This document shows, in pieces, positions 35,409 through 43,876 of a stretch of DNA of 64,000 nucleotides; the stretch's first letter is position 1; every line of letters starts with the position of its first letter. The DNA lies in assembly GCA_023390115.1 (NCBI GenBank), contig JAEWDM010000035.1, forward strand, positions 62,001 to 126,000. The letters run 5' to 3'. The DNA is from Bacillota bacterium. Its GTDB lineage: Bacteria; Bacillota; Clostridia; Acetivibrionales; DSM-27016. The notes under the pieces were generated by a model. That model did not search any database, was not told the DNA's origin, and worked only from the letters and a program-made list of their open reading frames with translations. A program made the translations under genes and the position numbers.

Positions 35409-36752
35409 ATGAAAAAAAGTTCGATTTTTTTGTCAGTACTCCTAATATTTTCCATAATTTTAAGCACAGCCGCCTGTGGCGGAGGAAATTCCAATAATGC
35501 TCCTTCCCCATCAACACAGACCGGAACAGCAGACACAGAAAAGACCGGAGAAAAAGCCAGCGGCAAGATATCATTCACAGCGATAAACGGCGGAGACAAT
35601 GAGGTAAAGGCATTTAATGAGATTATAGAGAACTTCCAGAAGCAGTCGGCAGTTCAGGTAAAGCTCGAATCGCTTCCGAACAGCAATGACTATGAAAACA
35701 TTATCAAAACCCGTTTTGCTACTAATGATCCACCCGACATATTCTACTTCTGGTCAGGTTCAAACCAATACCAGAACATGAAGGCTGATACCAGCCTTGT
35801 AGAGGTTACAAACGAACCGTTTGTAAATGACCTTACCGAGGCTATTAAGACTTATCAGACCGTTGACGGCAAAATTTACGGCATTCCATGGGGAACCTAT
35901 AATGCAATGGGTGTTTACTACAATAAAAGCGTATTTGAAAAGCTCAACATCCAGCTTCCCAACAACTACAGCGAATTCCTTGATATATGCAAAAAAGTCA
36001 AGGATGCGGGAATAACACCTGTATATGAAGCAGCCGGCACGGTATGGCCCGCACAGATTTACACACTTTGCGGCTTCCAGTCCATCATAATCCCCACTAT
36101 CGGAGGAGATGAGGGCGTAGAAAAGCTTATAAAAAATGAGCTGAAGCTTCAGGATATACCCGCATTGAAGGATGTGTTTACCAGATACTATGACCTCAAC
36201 AAATCAGGGTATATGAACAAGGATTTTGCTTCTGCCACATATGACATGCAGGAAGAGGCTCTGTCCTCAGGCAAAGCTGCAATGGCTTTCCAGGCAGACT
36301 GGATGCTTCCCGATATTGAGACAAAATATAGTAATGTCAACGGCATCGGTTATTTCCCCATGCCCTCCGATACCGACAAGGGTGTGGCATCCCTCTATCC
36401 TCCCAAGCAGATATTCATCAGCAAGGAAGGCAAGAATGTTGCCGCCGCACTTGAGTTTGCCAGATATCTTACGACCACGGACAGCTTAAATACCTGGTAT
36501 AAATACAACCCGGGAATACCGGTCTATAAGAGTGCAACATCATCACAATATGACGCGCAAAAGCAAATCATGGAATACATCAACAGTGATAAGGGAATGG
36601 TCCAGATCCAGCTTCGCATTAAAGCGGGCTTTGCCGATTTTGATAAAATATGTCAGGAGCTAATTATTACGGGTGACGTGGACAAGGCCGTCAAGACACT
36701 TAACGACAACTATATAAAGGATGGAAAAGACAAACAAATTGAAGGCTTTTAA
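35409..36752 (+). CDS. Extracellular sugar-binding lipoprotein (family 1)
   Basis: This 447-residue binding protein has a lipoprotein signal (basic start, hydrophobic core, STAACGGG) and then a Ser/Pro/Thr linker. Family 1 features include DPPDIFYFWSGSNQYQNM and the Trp-rich ligand region. It would catch an oligosaccharide for the two permeases downstream. A GGGAGG site precedes the ATG. The substrate is inferred from the glycosidases in the operon: rhamnose- and pentose-containing oligosaccharides. Confidence 0.9.
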   Translation: MKKSSIFLSVLLIFSIILSTAACGGGNSNNAPSPSTQTGTADTEKTGEKASGKISFTAINGGDNEVKAFNEIIENFQKQSAVQVKLESLPNSNDYENIIKTRFATNDPPDIFYFWSGSNQYQNMKADTSLVEVTNEPFVNDLTEAIKTYQTVDGKIYGIPWGTYNAMGVYYNKSVFEKLNIQLPNNYSEFLDICKKVKDAGITPVYEAAGTVWPAQIYTLCGFQSIIIPTIGGDEGVEKLIKNELKLQDIPALKDVFTRYYDLNKSGYMNKDFASATYDMQEEALSSGKAAMAFQADWMLPDIETKYSNVNGIGYFPMPSDTDKGVASLYPPKQIFISKEGKNVAAALEFARYLTTTDSLNTWYKYNPGIPVYKSATSSQYDAQKQIMEYINSDKGMVQIQLRIKAGFADFDKICQELIITGDVDKAVKTLNDNYIKDGKDKQIEGF

Positions 36753-36784
36753 ATGTAATTAGAATTATAATACTCTTGATATAT

Positions 36785-36817
36785 GCGGCGCAGTAATTTA
36801 ACCAATTATTGCGCCGC
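36785..36817 (+). terminator. Intergenic hairpin after the binding-protein gene
   Basis: A 14-bp stem with one wobble (36785-36798 with 36804-36817) and a 5-nt loop lies 33 bp after the stop. There is no T-run, so it is probably a stabilising or partial-termination hairpin, in the same position as the one at 16544 in the polyol locus. Confidence 0.5.
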
Positions 36818-36859
36818 AAGCTATAGTCAATGCGCTCTCAAAGAGTGAACACTCCAGCA

Positions 36860-36946
36860 CTCAATATAAAATTTCGTTAAGAGAGTAATATTGAGATAAC
36901 GGAGCTTAAGATAAAAGAAAATATTTGCTTTTACAGTTCGTTATCT
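36860..36946 (+). promoter_or_regulatory. Two adjacent stem-loops before the permease genes
   Basis: CTCAATAT/ATATTGAG (36860-36867 with 36888-36895) abuts AGATAACG/CGTTATCT (36894-36901 with 36939-36946), which ends 28 bp before the permease ATG. The stems share two bases, so they may be alternatives. I match no known riboswitch. Confidence 0.4.
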
Positions 36947-36974
36947 ATATAATTTTGCCAAAAGGATGAATAAT

Positions 36975-37844
36975 ATGGAAAAACAAAGATATCCTCTATA
37001 TTTTATACTGCCGGCCCTGCTGATTTTTTCATTATTTTTTATACTTCCGACCATTCAAGGCTTTTATTACAGCTTTACCGACTGGAATACCTATGCAAAG
37101 GATATACATTTTGTAGGCTTCAGGAATTTTGCCGATCTGTTTAATGAAGGCATACTTCCCCTGGCATTGAAAAATACAATTATTTACGCTGTAATAACCA
37201 CAGTTCTTCTTAATGTTTTCGGATTTGCCATGGCCCTTGCGCTGAATGAGAAAATTAAGCTTGGCGGCTTTTTCAGGACAGTTTTTTATATGCCTGTTGT
37301 TATAGCCTCACTTATTGTAGGCTATATATTTACCGCAATTTATAACCCCAATACCGGTATTTTAAACCAGCTTCTCAATACTGTCGGACTGGGCTTTCTT
37401 GCACAAAGCTGGCTGAGTGACATCAAAATAGCTCTTTTTTCAATTATTGCCACAGAAATATGGAAAAGTACGGGATTCAGTATGATAATATATCTTGCGG
37501 GAATAAAAACCATTAACAATGATCTGCTTGAGCAGGCCAATATAGATGGTGCAAGCTATCTTCAAAAATGTAAAAATGTAATATTTCCAATGATAGCCTC
37601 TACCTTTACCGTAAACCTTATGGTAACAATGATAAACTCCCTGAAGGTTTTTGAGACGGTATTGGTTCTGACTCAGGGAGGACCCGGATATTATACCGAA
37701 GTCATAAATACGTTCATATACAGGAATTTTGCAAAAGGAAACTGGGGCTATGCATCCGCAGCCGGACTTGTGCAGACAATTATCATTGCAATAATTTCCT
37801 TCGCGGTGCTTTCGTTCTTGAGAAAAAGGGAGGTTGAGCTTTAA
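36975..37844 (+). CDS. Carbohydrate ABC permease, MalF type
   Basis: This 289-residue permease has six spans and the signature EQANIDGASYLQKCKNVIFP near residue 185, plus TQGGPGYYTEVINTFIYR. AAAAGG lies 9 nt before the ATG at 36975; an ATG three codons earlier sits on top of that site. It partners the next gene, with which it overlaps by one base. Confidence 0.92.
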   Translation: MEKQRYPLYFILPALLIFSLFFILPTIQGFYYSFTDWNTYAKDIHFVGFRNFADLFNEGILPLALKNTIIYAVITTVLLNVFGFAMALALNEKIKLGGFFRTVFYMPVVIASLIVGYIFTAIYNPNTGILNQLLNTVGLGFLAQSWLSDIKIALFSIIATEIWKSTGFSMIIYLAGIKTINNDLLEQANIDGASYLQKCKNVIFPMIASTFTVNLMVTMINSLKVFETVLVLTQGGPGYYTEVINTFIYRNFAKGNWGYASAAGLVQTIIIAIISFAVLSFLRKREVEL

Positions 37845-38680
37845 TGAATAAGGCAGGCATGTCCAGAAAAAGATTAAATGGTATTATACTTCAGTTTATC
37901 CTCGGATTGCTTTCGCTATTGGTTTTAGTTCCGCTTTATATGATTCTTGTAAACTCTTTAAAGACCTATGGAGAAGCAGCGCAAATGAGACTGAGTCTGC
38001 CGACCGAATGGAGCTTTGAAAACTATAAGGTGGTATTTTCTCAGGGAAACATTTTGGGAGGGTATTTTAACAGTATCTTAATCGGTGGATTTACGGTATG
38101 TGCAATTATTATTACAGGCTGCCTCGCGGCATTTGTAATACAGAGAAGAAAGGGAAGGCTTACTAATTTTATCTATTATGTTTTTGTAGCAGGCCTTGTA
38201 ATCCCTGTTGCACTGGTTCCAACCATAAAAACCCTTGTGGGCTTTCATCTTCATAATACCTATTTGGGAATGATATTGTATTATAGTGCCATTCTTTTAC
38301 CGTTTACAATTTTCCTTCTTACAGGCTACCTTAAAACCATCCCCAGGGAGCTTGACGAATCCGCCATTATTGATGGAAGCGGATACTTAAGATTATTCTT
38401 TACTATTATTTTCCCCATTATGCGTCCGGTAATCGTAACCGCTTCACTGATTATTATTATAAATATCTGGAATGATTTTATAGGACCGTTTTATTTGCTC
38501 AGCGATTCCGACAAGTGGACGGTTACAGTATCGGTTTATAATTATGTAGGAAAGTACGGTACAAACTGGAGCCTGGTGTTTGCAGACGTTATAGCGGTCA
38601 TAACACCCATACTGGTGGTTTATTTCCTGCTGCAGAGGCATATTGTGGAAGGCATGACGGCAGGAGCAATCAAAGGCTGA
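37844..38680 (+). CDS. Carbohydrate ABC permease, MalG type
   Basis: This 278-residue permease has six spans and the signature DESAIIDGSGYLRLFFTIIF. Its C-terminus is typical (VEGMTAGAIKG). The start overlaps the upstream stop (TAATG). No ATPase gene follows; a shared MsmX-like ATPase elsewhere is expected. Confidence 0.92.
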   Translation: MNKAGMSRKRLNGIILQFILGLLSLLVLVPLYMILVNSLKTYGEAAQMRLSLPTEWSFENYKVVFSQGNILGGYFNSILIGGFTVCAIIITGCLAAFVIQRRKGRLTNFIYYVFVAGLVIPVALVPTIKTLVGFHLHNTYLGMILYYSAILLPFTIFLLTGYLKTIPRELDESAIIDGSGYLRLFFTIIFPIMRPVIVTASLIIIINIWNDFIGPFYLLSDSDKWTVTVSVYNYVGKYGTNWSLVFADVIAVITPILVVYFLLQRHIVEGMTAGAIKG

Positions 38681-38707
38681 GTATAAACTTATTTAAGGAG
38701 GCTGGCT

Positions 38708-40006
38708 ATGGACAATTCAAGCAAATATGCTGAGCAGCTTTACAGTTATTTTAATGATAATTTATCCGGGATGTTGAAAAAGCCCAACACATGCCTCAGA
38801 TACCCATTTGTAGACCCCGGTTCAATTTATGACGGCAACCTGTGGGACTGGGATTCCTTTTGGGCGGTCTACTCCCTTTTCGCCATATCGGGAAGAGATT
38901 CCGGATCTAATCCGGAGGCTCAGGGAAAAAAGGCTTTAATACTACAGCATGCTAAAGGAAATATATATAACTTTTTTGATTTTCAAATGGAGGACGGCTA
39001 TATTCCAATGATGGTGGAAAAAAGCGATCTTCCCGAGCCATATCTCATAATGAAGCACAGGGAAGGAGCCGTTCTGAATATGCACAAGCCGTTCCTGTGC
39101 CAGCAGATATGCCTAATAAGCGGCTTCTGCAGTGACTTTGAGTGGGCCAGGCCGTACAGCGAAAACCTTATAAAATACTTCAGGTGCTACGACAGGTATT
39201 ACTTTAATGAAAACTGCCGCCTTTATGTATGGGCCGACGACGTTATGATAGGCATGGACAATGACCCGGCCAGCTTTGGGAGACCAAGATTTTCTACAGC
39301 CAACATTTTCTTAAACTCATTTATGGTTCGTGAGCTTAAATCAATGGCGGTTATTATGGGCAGGCTTGGAAACAGGGATGTGGAATCAGAGTTTAACAAA
39401 AAAGCCGCTATGCTTACTCAAAGTATACAGCAGGAGTGCTGGGATAAACGTGACGAATTTTTCTATTCTGTGGATGTGGATATAAAAACCAGGGCATATG
39501 ATTGGTTTCACAAAGGACTTGGCGTGTTCTGGAAAACACTGCCCATAAAGATCCGGGTGTGGAGCGGCTTTTTACCCATGTGGACAGGCTTTGCAACAAA
39601 GGAGCAGGCGGAGGCGCTAGTAAAAAAGCATATTCTTGATGAAGCTACCTTCAACAGCCCCTACGGTCCAAGAACGCTTTCAAGGGATGAAAAAATGTAT
39701 GATCTCTCTGCTACAAATAACCCTTCAAACTGGCTGGGACCTATTTGGATAATAGCAAATTATATTGTTTTCAGGGGACTTATGAATTACGGGTATACCA
39801 GTGAGGCACGAGAAGTTTACCAAAAGACGCTTCTCCTTTTGGGTGAGGATCTTGAGAGAACAGGCACACTCCATGAATACTACGTTCCCGAGACGGGAGA
39901 GCCGGTAATGAACGGAGGCTTCATGAACTGGAATATGCTTATAGTTAATATGGAAGATGAACTCAGCGGAAGACCGTCTATGGACTCGTTTCTTCCAGGC
40001 ATATAA
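38708..40006 (+). CDS. Glycosidase-like protein of the (alpha/alpha)6 toroid type
   Basis: This 432-residue protein lacks a signal peptide and resembles the GH63/GH37/MGH1-type catalytic fold. Landmarks are GNLWDWDSFWAVYSLF near residue 48, YVWADDVMIGMDNDP, SGFLPMWTGFATKEQAEAL, NPSNWLGPIWIIANY, and HEYYVPETGEPVMNGGF near the end. The acidic residues DWD and HEYY are candidates for catalysis. The substrate is not readable; with GH78 and GH43 downstream it probably trims an imported plant oligosaccharide. GGAGG precedes the ATG. Confidence 0.7.
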   Translation: MDNSSKYAEQLYSYFNDNLSGMLKKPNTCLRYPFVDPGSIYDGNLWDWDSFWAVYSLFAISGRDSGSNPEAQGKKALILQHAKGNIYNFFDFQMEDGYIPMMVEKSDLPEPYLIMKHREGAVLNMHKPFLCQQICLISGFCSDFEWARPYSENLIKYFRCYDRYYFNENCRLYVWADDVMIGMDNDPASFGRPRFSTANIFLNSFMVRELKSMAVIMGRLGNRDVESEFNKKAAMLTQSIQQECWDKRDEFFYSVDVDIKTRAYDWFHKGLGVFWKTLPIKIRVWSGFLPMWTGFATKEQAEALVKKHILDEATFNSPYGPRTLSRDEKMYDLSATNNPSNWLGPIWIIANYIVFRGLMNYGYTSEAREVYQKTLLLLGEDLERTGTLHEYYVPETGEPVMNGGFMNWNMLIVNMEDELSGRPSMDSFLPGI

Positions 40007-40040
40007 TAAAAATAATCCACAAAGGAGGCTTAAGGCTGCA

Positions 40041-41138
40041 ATGAAAAAATTGTGTGAAATTCCTGAAAGCATGCAGGCCGTTGTTTGCTATGCGCCTCAT
40101 GACTACAGATATGAAACCAGAAAGGTGCCTGAAATAACTGAGGATGAGGTATTAGTCAGGATCAAGGCGTGCGGAATATGTGCAGGAGATATTAAGTCGT
40201 TTAAGGGGGCCGCCATGTTCTGGGGCGGAGGCGTACTTCCTCCATGGAATGATGCTCCTGTAATACCAGGCCACGAGTTCATAGGGCAGATAGTGGCCAT
40301 CGGGGACAGAGCCTCGGCAAGATATGGACTTGAGCCTGGTGATATGGCCGTAGCAGAGCAAATTGTGCCTTGTGGAATCTGCAGGTACTGCAGATCCGGA
40401 GAATACTGGATGTGTGAAAAGCAGAATATATACGGGCATCAGAAGGTGATTGCCGACGGAGGCATGGCCGAGTACATGAGGTATAATTCACTCTCGGTAA
40501 TTCATAAGGTTCCTGAAGAAATACCTGCCAAGTATGCTGCGATGATTGAACCCCTGTCATGCTCGGTGCATACGGTGGAGCGCGCTGAAATAGGCTTCGG
40601 AGATGTGGTGGTAGTAGCAGGCTTAGGACCTATAGGACTTTGCAAGCTACAGCTTGCAAAAAGAAAAAATCCAAGGCTGTTAATAGGAATAGATATGAAG
40701 GAAAAAAGACTTAAGCTTGCCAAAAAGCTTGGTGCGGACATTGTGTTAAACCCCGGAGCTGTTGATGCTGTAGAGGAGGTTAAAAAGCTGACGGGCGGAT
40801 ACGGCTGTGATATATATATACACAACAGTGGCCATCCCTCAGGCGTCATACAGGGATTAAAAATGATACGCAAGCGTGGTATGTTTGTGGAGTTCTCGGT
40901 ATTTTCCGGAGAAACCTCTGTAGACTGGAGCATTATAGGAGACCGCAAGGAGCTGACCATACACGGAGCTCATATCAGTGGGCGCGATGGATATAAGGTA
41001 GCAATTGATTTCCTTCAAAAGGATATTATAAAGGTTGATGATATAGTAACTCACGTATTCCCGCTGAAGGACTTTAAAAAGGCTTTTGAGCTTGCGGAAA
41101 AGGGAGATGAAGGTATAAAGGTGGTATTAGTACCTTAA
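40041..41138 (+). CDS. Zinc-dependent polyol-type dehydrogenase
   Basis: This 365-residue medium-chain dehydrogenase has GICAGDIKSF (catalytic-zinc Cys), PGHEFIG and the structural-zinc cysteines CGICRYCRSGEYWMC. The NAD motif is VVVAGLGPIGLCKLQLAK. It looks closest to erythritol/L-threitol-type dehydrogenases, from memory. It differs clearly from the dehydrogenase at 13601. A frame opening 28 codons earlier overlaps the previous gene. I use the ATG at 40041, which has GGAGG and AAGG upstream. It could oxidise an aldose, an alditol or a sugar acid freed by the glycosidases. Confidence 0.8.
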   Translation: MKKLCEIPESMQAVVCYAPHDYRYETRKVPEITEDEVLVRIKACGICAGDIKSFKGAAMFWGGGVLPPWNDAPVIPGHEFIGQIVAIGDRASARYGLEPGDMAVAEQIVPCGICRYCRSGEYWMCEKQNIYGHQKVIADGGMAEYMRYNSLSVIHKVPEEIPAKYAAMIEPLSCSVHTVERAEIGFGDVVVVAGLGPIGLCKLQLAKRKNPRLLIGIDMKEKRLKLAKKLGADIVLNPGAVDAVEEVKKLTGGYGCDIYIHNSGHPSGVIQGLKMIRKRGMFVEFSVFSGETSVDWSIIGDRKELTIHGAHISGRDGYKVAIDFLQKDIIKVDDIVTHVFPLKDFKKAFELAEKGDEGIKVVLVP

Positions 41139-41204
41139 GCGACCTTTCATAATCAGACATATGTAAGCGTGTTAAGCAAAAGCACGGAGGGAGAGAAAAA
41201 ATTC

Positions 41205-43847
41205 ATGCTGACGACAGATCCTGTAAAGGTTAATTATATGTTAAATCCCATAGGGATTACAGGCGAGCCTCAATTCGGGTGGATCATAAAAAGTGACAGA
41301 AAAAATGTAATTCAAAAGACATACCGGCTCCAGATTGCATCTGACGGAAATTTTAATAATATGGTTTACGACAGCGGCGTTATTGAAAGCGGCTGTTCTG
41401 CTCATGTCAGGGCCGCGGGAATAAGCCTTTCCTCAAACAGCCGTTATTACACAAGAGCACAGGCTTCGGATGCCTTTGAAACAAGCGATTGGAGTCCGGC
41501 TTCAACTTTTACAACCGCTTTGCTGCACAACAGCGAGTGGTGCGGCTCTTTTATTTCCGCAGAAACCTCGCAGGATGCCTCTAATTCAAAAGGCACCTGC
41601 TTAAGGCAAAGCTTCAGTGCCAAGCCCGGCATTGCTTACGCACTCCTGCATTCAACAGCACTTGGGCTTTATAAGCTTTATATAAACGGCAAAAAGGTGG
41701 GCGGAGATGAGCTTGCCCCCGGTTGGACCTCCTACCGCAAGCATCTCGTTTATCAAACCTACGAGGTCACGGATCTTCTCTGCGAGGGTGAAAATTCAAT
41801 AGGCGCCATGCTCGGTGCAGGTTGGTACAAAGGACTAATGGGCTTCAACGGGTTAAGGAATAATTATGGTGACAGAACGGCTTTTTTATGCCAGCTTGAG
41901 ATAACCTACAGTGACGGTACCAGGGAGCTTATCTATACAGACGAGAGCTGGAAAGCTTCCGACGCTCCCATACTGTTTTCTGAAATATATGACGGTGAAA
42001 CCTATGACGCAAGGCTTGAAAAGGATGGCTGGAATAGTCCCGGCTTTGACACCTCCGGGTGGAGATCCGTCCATATGGTGGAATATGACAAAGGTGTTCT
42101 GGTATCTCAGCCGGGAAGCAGAGTAGCACAGATTGAGACTCTTCCCGTTAAAAAGGTTATAACTACTCCCGAAGGTGATACTGTTCTTGATTTCGGCCAG
42201 AACCTCACCGGATGGGTGAAGTTCAAGGTAAGAGGTCATGCGGGGGATAAAGTAATATTAAATCACTTTGAGGTACTGGACTCAAAAGGAAATGTCTATC
42301 TGGACAACTTAAGATCAGCCCGGCAGACTGTAAGCTATACCTTAAAGGGAGGGGATGTGGAGATCTTTCATCCCAGCTTTACCTTTCATGGCTTCCAGTA
42401 TGTAAAGGTGGCAAGCTACCCCGGAGAAATCAGACCCAAAAACTTTGAAGCGGTTGTGGTTCATTCGGATATGAATCCAACGGGCTTTTTTGAGTGTTCC
42501 AATGCTGACCTCAACCAGCTCCAGCACAATATTTTATGGGGACTTAAGAGTAATTTTCTTGACATCCCGACCGATTGCCCCCAGAGAAACGAACGGCTTG
42601 GCTGGACAGGGGATGCACAGATTTTCTGCAGAACAGCCAGCTATCTTATGGACACCTACGGATTTTTCAGTAAATGGCTTAAGGATGTCGAGGCGGATCA
42701 GACGCCTGAGGGCGGGGTGCCGCATGTTGTTCCCGATCTGCTGGCGGAGAAAGACAGTGATGACTGGCTGGTAAGCCAGGGAACTCATTCCGCTGCTGCT
42801 TGGGCAGATGTTTCAGTAATCCTTCCATGGACGCTTTATCTTGTCTACGGAGATACCGAGATACTTGAAAAACAATACTCCAGCATGAAGGCCTGGATTG
42901 ATTTTATGCACAGTCATTCCGAAGGGCCTCTTTGGAGCTACAGGCTCCAATTCGGTGACTGGGTCGCTTTAGATGCTAAAGAGGGAAGCTATTTCGGCGC
43001 AACTCCCAATGATTTGACATGCTCTGCCTATTATGCATATTCTACCGGAATATTTTCAAAAATTGCAGGAATACTGGGGCGCCATGAAGAATGCATAAAA
43101 TATTCTACCCTTTACAGAGAAATTGTTGAAGGCTTTCAGAAGGAGTTTTTCACCCGCACGGGAAGAATGGCTGCCAGAACGCAGACGGCCCATATACTGG
43201 CTCTTCATTTTGATCTCGTGCCTGAGGAATTCCGGCAAAGAACCATAGATACACTGCTTGAGCTTTTAAGTGAGAATGACGGGCATCTTGTAACGGGCTT
43301 TGTGGGCACACCGTATTTTTGCCACGCCCTCAGTAAAAATGGTCATACCCGCGAGGCCTATGAGCTTCTGCTGAAGGATGATTTTCCTTCCTGGCTCTAT
43401 CAGGTAAAGGCAGGTGCTACAACAATATGGGAGCACTGGGACGGAAAAAAGCCCGACGGTACGATGTGGAGCCCCGATATGAATTCTTTCAACCATTATG
43501 CCTATGGAGCGGTAGGAGAATGGCTTTACAGAGCAGTGGCAGGAATTGACACCGACGAGTCCTTTCCCGGACATAAGCACTCCATTATAAATCCTCATCC
43601 GGGAGGCGGACTGGAATATGTAAAAGCGTCTTACAGCACAATATACGGCGGGCTGTCGGTGTACTGGAGGCTTGAGGGCAGAAGCGTGCAGCTTGAGGTC
43701 GAGATACCTCACAATACGACCGCTTCTGTAATTCTGGAAAATGCGCGGGAGGTAGTGTCGGATTCCGGAATCTTGTTTACGCCTCAGGAAGGTGGCTTCT
43801 CAGCACAAATCGGCTCGGGAAAATACAGCTTCATTTACTCTGTTTAG
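41205..43847 (+). CDS. Alpha-L-rhamnosidase, GH78
   Basis: This 880-residue enzyme has the full GH78 layout. An N-terminal fibronectin-like part is followed by beta domains with LDFGQNLTGWVKFKVRG and HPSFTFHGFQYVKV. The (alpha/alpha)6 catalytic domain from about residue 435 has DCPQRNERLGWTGDAQIF (probable general-acid Glu) and TTIWEHWDGKKPDG (probable general-base Glu). It has no signal peptide, so it is cytoplasmic. It removes terminal alpha-L-rhamnose from plant glycans or glycosides. An upstream in-frame start at 41169 is possible; GGAGGGAG before 41205 favours the ATG there. Confidence 0.93.
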   Translation: MLTTDPVKVNYMLNPIGITGEPQFGWIIKSDRKNVIQKTYRLQIASDGNFNNMVYDSGVIESGCSAHVRAAGISLSSNSRYYTRAQASDAFETSDWSPASTFTTALLHNSEWCGSFISAETSQDASNSKGTCLRQSFSAKPGIAYALLHSTALGLYKLYINGKKVGGDELAPGWTSYRKHLVYQTYEVTDLLCEGENSIGAMLGAGWYKGLMGFNGLRNNYGDRTAFLCQLEITYSDGTRELIYTDESWKASDAPILFSEIYDGETYDARLEKDGWNSPGFDTSGWRSVHMVEYDKGVLVSQPGSRVAQIETLPVKKVITTPEGDTVLDFGQNLTGWVKFKVRGHAGDKVILNHFEVLDSKGNVYLDNLRSARQTVSYTLKGGDVEIFHPSFTFHGFQYVKVASYPGEIRPKNFEAVVVHSDMNPTGFFECSNADLNQLQHNILWGLKSNFLDIPTDCPQRNERLGWTGDAQIFCRTASYLMDTYGFFSKWLKDVEADQTPEGGVPHVVPDLLAEKDSDDWLVSQGTHSAAAWADVSVILPWTLYLVYGDTEILEKQYSSMKAWIDFMHSHSEGPLWSYRLQFGDWVALDAKEGSYFGATPNDLTCSAYYAYSTGIFSKIAGILGRHEECIKYSTLYREIVEGFQKEFFTRTGRMAARTQTAHILALHFDLVPEEFRQRTIDTLLELLSENDGHLVTGFVGTPYFCHALSKNGHTREAYELLLKDDFPSWLYQVKAGATTIWEHWDGKKPDGTMWSPDMNSFNHYAYGAVGEWLYRAVAGIDTDESFPGHKHSIINPHPGGGLEYVKASYSTIYGGLSVYWRLEGRSVQLEVEIPHNTTASVILENAREVVSDSGILFTPQEGGFSAQIGSGKYSFIYSV

Positions 43848-43876
43848 CCTGATCTTTATATACCGAGGTGAATATT

